From positions 64,695-128,694 of the forward strand of contig VXAY01004948.1 of the NCBI GenBank assembly GCA_013399855.1: DNA of 64,000 bases, in the 5' to 3' direction. Below, one piece after another: positions 13,185-25,407 of this stretch. A program made the position numbers and the translations under genes. This DNA comes from Oxyruncus cristatus (lineage: Eukaryota; Chordata; Aves; Passeriformes; Cotingidae). Numbering within the stretch: position 1 is the first letter of the stretch; every line of letters starts with the position of its first letter. Below the pieces are notes generated by a model. The model was not told the DNA's origin. It made no database searches and saw nothing but the letters and a program-made list of their open reading frames with translations.

Positions 13185-14687
13185 TTATTGACTACACAAT
13201 GTGGATTGTAACAGGAAAGCTTTTGGTAAATTTCTGCTTTAACTTTCAGTGAAACAAGAAGATTTCCTAAATATTTTTTCAGACTTCACTTAAGGATTTC
13301 AGTTCAAAACTTCCAAGTAACTAATCTAGGGCAGACAATTAGCAGAGACAATTTAGTCTCCATATTTACCAGTAAATAGTAAGCATAAGTATTAGGATTT
13401 ATGGTGTGCTCAAGAATTTTCAAAATACAGTATTTATAGTGAAAAACTGATTTATTTCTTTTCTTGAGTTGCTTTTCCATCCTTCTGTTGGATAATTAAA
13501 TATGACAAAATTGATGTCTTTCTTTCAGATGACTCAGTATCTTAAATAGATATATATTATTTTGGCTGAATTTTCCAGAGTTTACTTGCACTTCACAAAA
13601 TGTTAAACGATAATACCCACACATAAAGAATATGGGCACAATGGAGTTTAGTTTACTGAGGTACAGACTGATGAAGAAAAGACTGAATGTGAACTAGGAA
13701 TCATTCTCCACTTCAGCCCAACTGAAAAAAAAAACTGAAAAAAACCTGATTCTCACTTTGATAAATTCAAGTAGATGTAAGCTTTTTGACAGATTGTTGA
13801 AATTTAAATCTTTAGAAAATAGTAAAAAATTGGATATTTACCTGAAAAGTTATTACTTAACAAAGAATTGTGTCATCTGATATTTACTGCACAATATATG
13901 AAGTGGGTATTGTTTAGAAACTAGTCTTGAAACTAATGATGTCTTCTTGAAATTCTTGTAGGAAAGATGAAAATAAGCAAAGAAAGGTCTTTTTTTCATG
14001 TCACATGCAAAGTTATGCCTGCCCTTGCTGACAGGCATATGTCAAAAAGTAAGGTTTCATCAACTGGAAGGCTTTCCACTTTATTACAGTATTTCATAAA
14101 GATAGAATGAAAAAACCCCCACTTGCCTAAAGGCGACAAAGACATCAGAGACTAGTAGGTACAGTGAAGATACACTAGTTGTATGATTTGGACATTCTGC
14201 ACAGACAACAGTTGGGACTCTAATTTGGAAAAATCCAGAAAAAGGTTGTATAAGTTTTAAAAGTTTTTGCGCCAAAGTCAAACTCACTTTTTGCAGAGAA
14301 AACAGTTAACCCTGAAAGAGTGCTTACAGATACCTCCAGTACACGAACAGACCAATGAGGTACAGGAAATTTTTCTGATCCCATTTTGACTAACTTTTTT
14401 TTTTAAGCTAATTATTATTTGATGAAAAGGTAGCCACTTTCCATGTAAAGTTGTACACTAATACTGAGCATGTTTAAAGTCTAAATTCACATGCCGCCAA
14501 CATATGTACACGTGTATTCTTCATCTGAAGAAATTGCATCCAAAATGATAACAGCTTTCCAGGCAGAATACAGCAGTGTCACTAAAGCAGCTACAATCCA
14601 TTTAAGGTTAAGAATGGTGAATAGCAGAGACAGAGCAAAAACTTTGAAGGTCAGAGATATAATTTAAAGGCCACTATAAGGCTGGGG

Positions 14688-14705
14688 AAAAAAAAAAAAA
14701 AAAAA
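14688..14705. repeat. Poly(A)18 tract
   Basis: An uninterrupted run of 18 A following 'ggctgggg'. No retroposon body is recognisable upstream. Confidence 0.85.
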
Positions 14706-16280
14706 GGAAAGACAGCTTCAGCATGGTTACAAGCAAATATACTGGGAGAAGGGTTTGAAAAATAGCTGTCATATGACTTGTCTCATTCATTATACAGCTT
14801 AAAAATTCTGACATGGACTAAATGTGACTCCTATAAGACAAGTTTTCTTAGTAATACTGCTTCCAAAGAAGACCCATTCATTTTTGTGGACTGAAGTAGG
14901 AAATTTAGGAAACAGAAATTCTACGCTCATGTTCTCACAGTAAACCTGCTGCATACTACGACAGCATATCAACAATCTACTATGTTCTGTAACTTGCTCT
15001 TCACTTGGGATCTGGCTAAGATAATTCATTATGTTTGTGACAAAAGCAGAAGGCAATGTTGTTTGTCTTAATGACAAAGAGGTAATAGCTCAGGTGAGTT
15101 GTTCAAAGATGTACAGTTTATATGCATTAGTTTCTATTCATATATGTATCTGCAGAGTAATTTTATTTAATCATCTGTTTTCTGTGTTGCACAACAGTAG
15201 TCAAAACATTTATATGCTTGGGAAAAACTGATAATTCTTCATCACAAACATTTTTTTAAGTTAACCTCATGTTTTAAAATCATTCTGAATAGAGCACCAC
15301 CATTATCTACCCTGCCTTGAATCTGTGATATTTCAGTCGCTCAAAGGAATGTCAAAATCACTAACAGTATGAAAGCAGAAGTTGTTCTGACAGCTGAAGC
15401 ATGAACTGAATCTGTCTAGCAAAATTAGCCTAATATGGTCAAATTGCTTTTGCTTTTTAACTGTATATATATGGGCAACAGCAGGACACTGTGTGTGTGA
15501 CTTCCACATCAATTAAGAAATGTATACTGGAATTACGTAACAAATTACTGCGACCATTAATAAACAAATGGAAGAAAAATACCTCCCAAATCACAACTAT
15601 GTTTTATTTTTAACCAAAGCTTTTACTGAAATCTTTCACAGTTTTCATTTTCCTCCCACCAAGAGTAATTAAACTTCTGCATGAAATTTATTCCTCAGTG
15701 GTGTATAGGATAAAAAAACCTATTATGCTTTGGTTTTGTTTATTGCACTATGGTAGTTTCAAGATTTAGCTTCATTAGAAACCCCTCCAGTTAAGGAAAT
15801 GAGTCATTTTTCTTTATTTAGCAAGTAGCATGACATGGAACCATCTTGAATATGAATGGAACAAGTAAATAACCAAAACATTTAGAAACTTGAACTAAAT
15901 TCTTTCATCTAGATTCAGACTCTTTTTTAAAAAGCATGGAACTGTAAGAATTGGTTTACTTTTAATTTATGTATTGCTTTCACTATCGTCAAATATATTT
16001 TACACAATAGGATTCTCTCAGTAATGTCTTATGTTTTTTTCTGCTCTGTGTGTTCTTCGGAGGGTTTTTTTTTGCTATTTTTTCTGAGGAAAGCTAGATC
16101 TACAGAGATAACTTTCAAGATAAGAGGGAAAGAACAATAACTTGACAACATAGCTAAATTCATAGTTTTCCAGTGAGGCATAGTTGCTTTAGGAATTGTA
16201 AACCTCTCCTTTTCCATCATCTCAGCTTCCACAAAACTTCTCAACTTCCATGGCAGGACTTCCTGTTACATTCCTGATTA

Positions 16281-16558
16281 TAGAATCATCAAAAAGAATC
16301 AAAGAATGACTTGAGTTGGAAGCAACCTTAAAGATCATCTAGTTCCAACCTCCCTTCCATGGCCAGGAGCACCTTTTGCTAGACCAGGTTTCTCAGATAC
16401 CCTATCCAGCCTGGTCTTGAACACTTCCAAGACAGGGCATCCACAACCTCTCTGGTTAGCCTGTTACAGTGTTTCACCACCGCTGTAGTAAAGAATTTTT
16501 TCCTAATATCTTATCTAAACCCACCTTCCTTCAGCTTAAGGCTAACTTGTTTGCCTAA
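16281..16558 (-). mobile_element. CR1 LINE tail, short copy
   Basis: The reverse complement is a CR1 3' end of about 275 bp. The 3' side, at low coordinates, carries degraded octamers ('tagaatcatc', 'aatcaaagaatg') and the complement of 'gatgatctttaaggttgctt'. Inward lie the 'gaccaggtttctcagatac' and 'ccaacctctctggttagcctg' equivalents, then the complement of the RT C-terminal tail ('taaagaattttttcctaat'). It is immediately followed by the 3' end of a second, longer CR1 in the same orientation (16570-17750). The two copies are therefore in tandem, head to tail. The boundary near 16546-16570 is blurred by decay. Confidence 0.92.
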
Positions 16559-16569
16559 GTTGATTTTTC

Positions 16570-17750
16570 ATCAAATCATATCACAGTTTGGGTTAGAAAG
16601 GACCTTTAAGGGTCCTCTAGTCCAAGCCACCTGCAGTGAGCACAGACGTCTTCAACAAGACCAGGTTGCTCAGAGATCAGTCCAACTGGACCCTGAACTT
16701 TTACAGGGATTGAGCATCTCCCACCTCTCAGGGCAACCTGTTCCAGTGGTTTACAACCCCCATTGTAAAAGGTTCTTCCTTATATTTAGTCTGAATCTAC
16801 CCTCTTTTAGCTTGAAAACATCACCCTTTTCCTATCACAACATTAAAAGTCTGTCTCCATCCTTTTTATAACACCACTTTGAGTATTGAAAGGCCATAAT
16901 AAGGTCTCCCCTGAGCCTTCTCCAGGCCGAACAAACCCAACTCTTTCAGCCTGTCCTCATAGGAGAGGTGTCCCAGGGTTCTTATCACTTTTGTGTCTCT
17001 GCTGGATTCAATCCATCACATCCAAGTCCTTCATGTGTTGATGGCCCCAGAACTGGACTCAGGACTCTAGGTGGTGTCTCATGAGAGCAGATTAGAAGGG
17101 TAGAAGCACTTTCCTTGATGTAGTCCTCACACTTCTGTTAATGCAGCCCAGAATACAGTTGGCCTCTTGGGCTGTGAGCACACATTGTTGGTTCATATCC
17201 AACTTCTTGTCCACCAGTACCCCCAGGTTCTTTTGGATGGTGCTCTCAATCTTTTCATTCCCCAACATGTACTGATAACAGGGGCTGCTGTGCCCCAGGT
17301 GCAGGACCTTGCACTCGGCCTCATTAAATTTTCTGAGCTTCACATGGACCCATTTCTTCATCTTGTCCAAGTGTCTTTGGATGACACCCCTCCCCTCAGA
17401 GGTGTCAACTACACCAGTCAACTTGGTGTCATCTGCAAATTTGCTGAAGATGCACTGAATCATGCTGTCAGTGTCACTGATGAGGATATTAAGCAATACT
17501 GGCCCCCCCAAGGGACACCACTCATAACTTTACCACTACCCCCCAGATGCGACTGTCTAGCCAGTTCCTTACCCATCAAATATCATCCATCAAATCCATA
17601 TTTCTCCAATTTAGAGAGAAAGATGCTGTGACAGACCGTGTCAAAGGCCTTGCAGAAGTAAAAGCATCTCTGTAGCTCTTTCCTGGTCCACTGATGTAGT
17701 CACTCCATCATAGAAGGCCACTAAGTTGGTCAAGCAGGACTTCAGTGAAG
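16570..17750 (-). mobile_element. CR1 LINE fragment retaining RT core
   Basis: This is the longest CR1 stretch in the window, about 1.2 kb on the minus strand. From its 5' side (high coordinates) it covers part of the reverse transcriptase, through the palm and thumb regions, to the 3' untranslated tail near 16570. Motif A is visible as FCKAFDTV (about 17632-17660) and motif C as FADD within the frame 17092-17511. In the known CR1 family the ORF2 protein carries an endonuclease and this reverse transcriptase, which copy element RNA at a nicked target. Here the endonuclease, ORF1 and the N-terminal RT are absent. Frameshifts break the coding frame on both sides of 17092-17511, so it cannot make active enzyme. 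Confidence 0.95.
17092..17511 (-). pseudogene. CR1 ORF2 reverse transcriptase remnant (motif C intact)
   Basis: This open frame of 139 codons in the minus-strand CR1 encodes part of the RT palm and thumb. Recognisable blocks in order are KFADDTKLTGVVDT (residues about 26-39, with the catalytic Asp pair of motif C), CKVLHLGHSS, YQYMLGNEKIES, NLGVLVDKKLDMNQQC and the end of an ILGCI...RSV block. The first methionine is not a biological start. Upstream on the minus strand the RT continues with motif A in a different frame, and the downstream thumb region is frameshifted too. A working CR1 ORF2 protein is roughly 900-1000 residues, so this is a fossil fragment. It is open by chance of decay and is not evidence of an expressed gene. 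Confidence 0.85.
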
Positions 17751-20700
17751 TCAGTATTAGACATATTTATTTCCAATTAGTCTAAAGAGGGACAAGTACT
17801 GAGTGTTTTAACCCACAGAATTGATTTTGTATGGCCTGTTCCCAGCAAATCAGGAATCTGCATCTTGGTTCTGTTATGACTAAGCTGTTGCCAGAGACGA
17901 AGCAGCATTTAAAATCAAGAGACACTGTACGTGAGCTGTGAACTGTTCCTGTCTCTCACGAGCTTCATGCAAATGCCCACATTGTATTATCTAATTTTGT
18001 GTTCTTTTTTTGTTCTGCCAATACACATACATCCTTTAATAAAGGGTTGTTATTTTTTTCCTTTCTCCACACTTTCTCAACTGGAGCCTCTTCAGATTTA
18101 CAATTGCTTAGAGGGAGGAGTTTTGGTCTTCCTCATTACTCATCCTCCACTATAAACACTTCTGTCTCTTTAAACTGAGACAAAATGACATAGAAATTTC
18201 AGTTTAGCATTTGGTGTGTATCAGCAATGGACCTGGATTCCAAAAGAAGTGACAGAAGTATCCAGACCAGATGGTCATAGTGAAGTTATATTCATTCTAG
18301 ATCTATTGGATTCTGTGAGATTTTATAAGCAGGTGTCATCACCTCCTGAGAAGCTGAGTAAATACTCAGGCTATTAGATTTTATTAATATTCATGATACC
18401 GCAATTACAGTGATGTCAACATATAAGCTGCCTCATTTAGTGACAGTATATCTATTTACACTGTATTCACTATGATGTAGACTCACTCAAAGAACAGACA
18501 AACTTTCTACATGACACTCTATCTACAGTAAACTTCATTAAGTCTCCAAGTACATTTTCTGGTCATAATGTTAACCAGAGGCCAAAAGACTCTGTCTTCT
18601 TCCCAACATTAACTTATGTGAACTAAGCAATGCAAAATGATAATGGATTATAATTCATTATGACAGGCCTGAAAGTTCAGCATTTTTTAGTTCTTATTTC
18701 TTTTAAGCATTAACTCCCCCTTTACTCTGCAGCAGGAGCACAGTAGACACGTACTTTTTCCAGATTTTATTGTGCTTCACATAGACAACAGGTAACTAAT
18801 TTTCCATCCAAAAGAGAAGGTCTATCAGAGCAAAGAAAAATATTGAATGGAGGAATACCATGACACTGCTGATGACATCCTAAACTTTCTCTTGCAGTTT
18901 GTAAGGGAGTGAGTATTCTTTTTAGCTGCTCTGAATAAAAAATATCTTGTAGCTGAGAGCCGTGATAGCATGAAAATATGTTTTTTTAGAAGCATGTTAC
19001 TTCAGAAAGAAAACTTAGATAGGAAAAATGTAAAGTCATGAACGCTACAGAGAGGAAACAAAGCTGCAGGGAAAGTGCCTGTGGGCTGAAGTCTCAGCAA
19101 CCTTAGAATAGAAAACTGTCACTGTTTCCTTCAATTTCCAATGCTTATTATCCTCAAATTGTACTTTTCCATAGCAGGGAAATAAAATGAACCTTGCTGT
19201 TGATGAAGATGACACTGTAATTGATAATGTCTTTTAAACTGTGTTTATTAGACATCAAGAACTGGCAGCAGCAAATGCAAATGTTAGATGTGGTTTACTG
19301 TAAACTGCTAAGATGCTATGAAAATTGACAGATCAGTTGTTAAAATCTGCATCTTTGGAGATTTGTTGAATTAGAAATACTATACTTTACTACATAACAT
19401 AACTTTGCTAACCTTGATGGGAGTAAAAGATGTGTATAATAGAACATAAAATCAATATTGAGGAAGCTAATATAATCTGTCTACATCCTTGTAGTTTTGT
19501 AGCTTTCCAGAGAAATTAGGCCACATTTTCTACCTTTTTCCTTCTTGCCCAAAGAAAGCAAAAATCTTGTCCATGTAAAACATATATATGGGCCTGAGGA
19601 AGAAATATTTATGATAGTTGAGACACATCTTCTTACTATATCTCTTTTGTGCAACTGTTGAATGAAAATAAAGTTTGTGTCTTTTCCTGTGCTCTTTATC
19701 AGGATGAAAATGTCACTGGACAAAACTCATTGTTCTATAGAGTTTGTTTTGGAATTTTTCATAAGGGAATAGATGTTGAGCTGGTAAAATGTAACTGCAG
19801 AAAGTACTGAAAAAAGTAGAAACACAACTTAGTATCATGTCATCTTTACTCACTTGACAATAATTTTGTAATTGGTGATAAAAAAATAAGAACTTATAAG
19901 GTTGTGTGTGTGGGAAAGCGGGAAGTTTTTCATTCTTAGCAATAACTGCTTTTTTCCCATTTTCCATAAGGTGCACTTTCACATCTTAATATTATTTCAG
20001 CTATCACATAGTGAAAGGCAAAACCATAATCCGTGGATGAGATCAGAATGCATAAAAGCCTTTGTTGAAGCAATGCTACTTATATGCTTCACATAAATCT
20101 TAGCAGTTTTAGATATAGTAGCAATATGCCTCATTTTACATAATTTCCTTGTCTTGCTAATTTTGTACTTGTATTTCTAGATAAAGTTGATTACAATATC
20201 AGTAGCATCAGTATCTCTTGCAAGTCAAACTGCTTATATGGGTTAGGTGCCATTTAAAGATTAAGAAGACCTTCATTGTGCTTCCCTCTCTCATTTCTTT
20301 CCTTTCTTCTAACTGACACAAATAATGGCTTTTGAAAGGATAGGGAAAATAGGTTAACAATAACCTCCAAGGCAGGAATTATAATGAGATTCAAACTTGT
20401 CCCTGTCTCATCTGCATTTCCTTTCCTGGCAGGTCTGATTGCTTATATGTTTGATGTCTTTCATTAAATGTTTCTTCAGAAATTATTTTTTAAAGGTCAT
20501 GGCACACACAAAAGAGAATAGTGAGGGAAACCTTGATTAAAAAATCTGGAGTTGTGTTCATTCATTTTTTATAGATATCAAGACTGACTTCTTCGTATGA
20601 ATATCCCGCATAATTTTCGTATTTGTGTATTGTTTCAAGGCTACTTGCTTTTAAATCAAAAAACACAGCTGTTTTTTTCCCATTTTTAGATAATTTATTC

Positions 20701-21375
20701 CTTTCTTAGTGTCTCAATGTCCTGTTATACATTGTTACTGATCAAGTGTTCTGCATTACATCAATTACCTTGAATAGATTTTTTTCCTTCCTAGTTTCAT
20801 CGCACTGAGTATACAACAATCTGTTACTTATTCAGGCTGCACAGAAGGAACTCTGACAACCAACTTCACATTAGTAATCAGCTCTCGTAGCTGAACAATC
20901 TAAAGTAAATGATATTAAGAAAAGAAGTATTCCTATTTCTAGAGCAGATTTCTATTTATTGCTGTCACTTTTTTCTTTTTTTTTTTAGTGAAGATATTCT
21001 CACAAGTAATTTTAATTGTTATTGGTAATCTTTGTATACTTGCTGGTTCTGACTTGCATAGGCAAGGATAGTAACAGTATTATGCCTCAGCCACATATAA
21101 GTCAAATGATCTGACAGGTGGTCTTTAAAAAAGTGACTGTTAAATATTCCAAAATATGCACTCACTAATTTTTTCTTGCCATTATTCCATTCTTGTGTTC
21201 CACACCGTAACAGGAGACACTTGCTACCAAGGCACAACATGTTCTCACAAAATTTGAAACTGGTGACAAACCTAACAACCCTCAGTTCTGAGGCCTTGAA
21301 ATTTTATACAAAGACTGTGTCATCTCACTGGCAATGGCAATAGTGAACTTGCTGGTCAATAGGGCTGCAACATTA
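17751..21375. other. AT-rich unique sequence
   Basis: No gene, RNA or repeat is recognised. Open frames are under 90 codons and lack known motifs. Confidence 0.55.
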
Positions 21376-21510
21376 GCCCAGAGAGATTGTGGACTACTCA
21401 TCCCTGGAGGTGTTCAGAAACAAACTGGATAGGGCCCTGAGCAACCCTGGCCCATGGCAAGGGGATTGGAACTAGATGATCTTTAAGTCCCTTCCAAGGC
21501 AAAACCACAG
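21376..21510 (+). mobile_element. CR1 LINE tail, very short copy
   Basis: About 135 bp matches only the last part of a CR1. It begins at 'gagagattgtggactactc', runs through 'catccctggaggtgttcag' and 'cctgagcaaccctggcccatgg', and ends in 'gatgatctttaagtccctt'. The terminal octamers are missing or decayed. It is a strongly 5'-truncated dead insertion. Confidence 0.92.
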
Positions 21511-24500
21511 GATTAGGAGTCACCTGCATTGCTCCACAGGGACTCTGTTAGCACTTGATACTTTCTGTACATTTCAGAAACATGGAATATATTCTGTATT
21601 TCTCCTGCGCATCAACAAATTTCTTACTATCTCCTTGACATTGGCCTTCCACTGAATAGGTTCGATTAAATCTGCAGTTAAAATGTTTAAGAAACCATAT
21701 AAAACTCATACTTTTGCTGTTTTTTCCCAGCAGAGCTAAACTTTTTGCTCACAATTAAGTGAAAGTAATTAATTTTCTCATATTTCTCCTCTGATACAAA
21801 ATAGGAATTGTATAACATCAATGATTAGACAATGATCTAGGATATATATCTTGCAACTATACACTGCATAAATCTGGAGAGTATCAGTAGCAAAGTTGGT
21901 TAATAATCTTACAGGGAAAAGTGAAATTTTTCTCTGAAAAGAGAACTGTTTTCTCCAGGTGTTAGGGAACACATATTGCAGTATGACCTACCTTGCATTC
22001 CTCATATTTTCTTACAGTAGCACATGTGCAGTCCCTATTAAGGAAGCAATGAATGCCTCCAGAGATCCCAAACCAAAATCTCAAAACAGCATTATAATCC
22101 TGCAGGACTAGTTTGTTTACAAGCCTTCAAATATGATAAGGAAGTAGAAAAGTAGGAAAACTTAGAAGGTCACTAATTTTTCTGAATTATTGCAGAGTTT
22201 TTTCTGAAGCTCAGCCATTTTCTTCCAGACCATGAATAAGAGAATGAAGAGTTTATTGACTATGTTCAGGTAGAAAGGATTTGAGACAATGACTTTTCTA
22301 ATAACACAATGTACCTGAGTATAGTGGACCAAGGTAGTATACCAGTGTGTGTAATAGTGGAGTGAGTTTTTCCAGAAAAAATCCAGAAGTAGTACTTCTA
22401 CTGATTCAAAACTTCATCCTAGCAAGTAGTTTTGTACCCGAGAAAATGCTTCACCTCTTACACAAAGTTCAAGTGGTGATTTTAATTTTTATACTAGTTT
22501 TTTTTTTCTTCAGTCTGAAGAACCTCAAAATGCTTAGAGGAAAAGCCTTTAGTGTCTTATTACATATAAGGCATCAAATACACGTAACTATCTGGAAATT
22601 ACTAGGCTCGATTAACACATGTAATTTATTGGTTTACACCATAGATAACACACACGCTTGGCATGAGATTGAAGTTCTCCATTAAAAGCTGGAGAAAAAA
22701 GAAATGAACAGGTGTGTCCCTGTGTACATAACTCCTCTCCTCTCTTCCTACTGCCTGTTTTCCTTATGGCTACCACAAAGTGTGGGTCTGGAGCCAGAGA
22801 CTCACTTGGGAAAGACTTGTCACCCAGTCAGTCAAAAATGTCACTAGGGAGATTGGATCGTTTTTTTAAGACAGACTTGATTAATAAAGCATTGATTTTA
22901 TGTGTAAATCTATGGAGATCCCTTCAAACAAATTGATTTTCGGGTACATGATAAAGCAGCAGTCAAAGGTGGAGAGAGACTTTTGGTCAATGAAATTGAA
23001 ACTTGCTTTTTTTATATAACAGATATGAAGAATCTTTCTAGTTTCCCTGTAAATTGGGTATTATCTTTTTCAAATACTTGTGCCTTACAATTAAGCATGC
23101 TTGAATTGAATTCATAGCTCTCGAATGTGCCACATATGTGTCATACAGACTGTCTAGCTCAAGAAGAGAGGGACACCCTTATGACATAAGACTGCTTGTG
23201 TGTCCTGATGTAGAATTATGTGTAATAGGGCCAGATCTCTGGTTTGGAACCTTTGACAAGAGCAGGTCCCTGTTGCGGTGTTCTGTGGGTGAGAAGTCCC
23301 CATCCCCTTCAGTCATCCCTGGGAGTAATAGCCCCACACTGTAAATTCATGCCATGAACAGCTTTTCAAATAGCCCAAATGCTTTCAGAGAAAGTACAGC
23401 TTTCTAGTATTTTCTATTATATATCTGTTGATAGCAGAAAGACTCTATCCACAGTTTTCTTACCTTCCATGTGAGTCAACTAAGAGATCTGATAGAAACA
23501 CAGACTTTTTTTGTCCCTTCTTCCTTGAAAGCTACTTGCACAGATGAGCACAGATCTATCATATAAATATGGGCATTGAAGTTCTATCTAACATTATTAT
23601 AGCCATGCCAAGCAAAGGAGGATTTCCTTAGCTTCTTGGAAGAAGGCACTGATAATTAGTTCTATTCATAGCCCTTGTCTCCATGCCTCTTCTTCACCTG
23701 AACCTTTCTAACTTGAATTTTATCTTTTCCTATACAAAAGCACCTAAAATCTTCCAATCAGTTCATTCTAGGAAAAAATATCTTTAGTAAACTGCTGTCA
23801 CTACTGCATTTTGGGGCTATAATGCTACCCTTCTGTCAACTGTGACAGGACAACTAATGGCTCACTCAGAAATTGACCGTCTTGTAAATCAGAAAGATTC
23901 TCCCTCACAAATACTTCTGAGTATGTATGCTGGATATTTTGAAAAGAGCTTTCCTAGAAAACAGCCTTGAAGTGATAGATGTTAGCAAATGGAATATTTT
24001 CAGAAATATTTTATGCTAACTCATGAAGCTGTTTGCTTAAAAATCTTCCTCATTTACAGCAAATTGAATGAAGAAAGTGACATGAGACAGGATATATCCT
24101 AACTGCATCAGAATAGGAACTTGTGGCTTGTCATCTTCTCATGTGTTTGGCTTTTCTTTGAAAGTATCTCTGAACACACAGGAGGAGCCAAAGCTCTAGC
24201 ACACTCCAACAGGCTGATCAAGGAATTAAGACTGCAGGTTGTGACATGAAGAATTGGCTACTCTGTAAGTAGACACACCTGTATCATCCAGATTTGCAGA
24301 TCATCAGCTAGATGCCTGAACTGTACTGTATTTGTGTTTGGGTTTTCCCATTACTTTTTTTTTTTTTAATATATATTATTTATGCCTTTGTATTGTGAAT
24401 CCTGAATGAGAAATATTGTCAGGCTTTTACCCTGACAAACTAACAGATATTTTGTGAAGTTTCCAGAATCTGATATAGTCTTAGAAGTTCCTTGTGCATA

Positions 24501-24979
24501 GTTTTTATGGGACATTTTGACTTTCAGTAATCAAAAGACACTCAGATGTATCTTTCTTGATTGCTGTTAATTGGTTTTAATTGGCTTTAATATTTTTAGG
24601 TAAGTTTCTTGAATTGGCTTGCTCATGGTAATTCTGAAGATTGTATTTGAAGAAGTTTATGGCAGCTTCAAATGCACATGACATTTTGTTGGATTTTTAC
24701 TTCCAGGAGAAAACTTTATCTGACACTTAGTGTTGCCTTTATTTTTTAACATAGTTTGTACTCAGATTGCACTACTTCCCCTGAGTTAGAAACAATATAC
24801 TGAAAAATTATGGTTGTTTCTCTTACTCCTGTCAGTGATGAGAAAGGTTGAACACATGCTCCACTCCAGTCTCCTCCCACCTCTCTTTAGATTTAGAAGT
24901 GGTAGAATTTCAGATCTGCAGCACTGAAAAACTGGGTTTGGAGTAGTGGCCAAGCATAACCCAAGGGAGAGTATTACGT
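21511..24979. other. Unique sequence with an unassigned GC-richer patch
   Basis: No gene is recognised. The segment at about 23140-23345 has a more balanced base composition than its surroundings and a 68-codon plus-strand frame ending at 23344. I cannot assign it to a repeat family. A 112-codon plus-strand frame at 22347-22685 has the leucine/phenylalanine-rich composition expected of AT-rich chance translation. Confidence 0.5.
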
Positions 24980-24992
24980 CCTCCGGAGATCA

Positions 24993-25407
24993 GTGTTGGG
25001 CCCAGTTTCATTTAATATCTTTATTGATGATCTGGATGAGGGGATAGAGTGCACCATTAGCAAATTTGCAGGTGACACCAAACTGGGGGTGAGTGTCGAT
25101 CAGCTGGAAGGCAGGAGGGCTCTGCAGAGGGACCTGGACAAGCNNNNNNNNNNNNNNNNNNNNNNNNNNNNNNNNNNNNNNNNNNNNNNNNNNNNNNNNN
25201 NNNNNNNNNNNNNNNNNNNNNNNNNNNNNNNNNNNNNNNNNNNNNNNNNNNNNNNNNNNNNNNNNNNNNNNNNNNNNNNNNNNNNNNNGGAACAGGGAGG
25301 TGATTCTGCCCCTGTACTCGGCGCTGGTGAGGCCACACCTGGAGTATTGTGTCCAGTTCTGGGCCCCTCAGTTCAGGAAGGATATTGAGGTGCTGGAGCA
25401 GGTCTAG
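24993..25407 (+). pseudogene. CR1 ORF2 reverse transcriptase remnant across the gap
   Basis: Before the gap, frame 24993-25143 reads [20 protein letters not shown] followed by [11 protein letters not shown] and RDLDK, clear RT palm sequence. After the gap, the frame running 25291-25407 reads [20 protein letters not shown] followed by [18 protein letters not shown] and then a stop at 25405-25407. The two pieces lie in different frames across the 145-N run, so either the gap length is wrong or there is an indel inside it. Motif C carries FAGD in place of FADD. The residues were read directly; the family assignment rests on the known CR1 RT. Confidence 0.85.
25144..25288. other. Assembly gap (145 N)
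   Basis: 145 consecutive undetermined bases lie inside a CR1 reverse transcriptase region. Any translation through them is meaningless. Confidence 0.99.

Larger units (their letters stand above)
11703..16280. other. AT-rich unique sequence with poly(A) tracts
   Basis: No gene is recognised. Two 18-A runs stand out at 13167-13184 and 14688-14705. Sequence 5' of each run does not look like a processed gene copy or a known SINE, so I treat them as simple repeats. A minus-strand frame of 92 codons at 14799-15077 has no recognisable domain. Confidence 0.55.

Noticed and set aside
16551..16871. 106-codon plus-strand open frame
   Set aside because: It runs antisense through the boundary of two CR1 tails and is repeat-derived.
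22347..22685. 112-codon plus-strand open frame
   Set aside because: Hydrophobic run (FILVFFFFSL) comes from a poly(T) stretch. No homology is recognised.
25057..25388. Open frames spanning the N run
   Set aside because: Translation through undetermined bases is meaningless. The frames exist only because N codons contain no stops.
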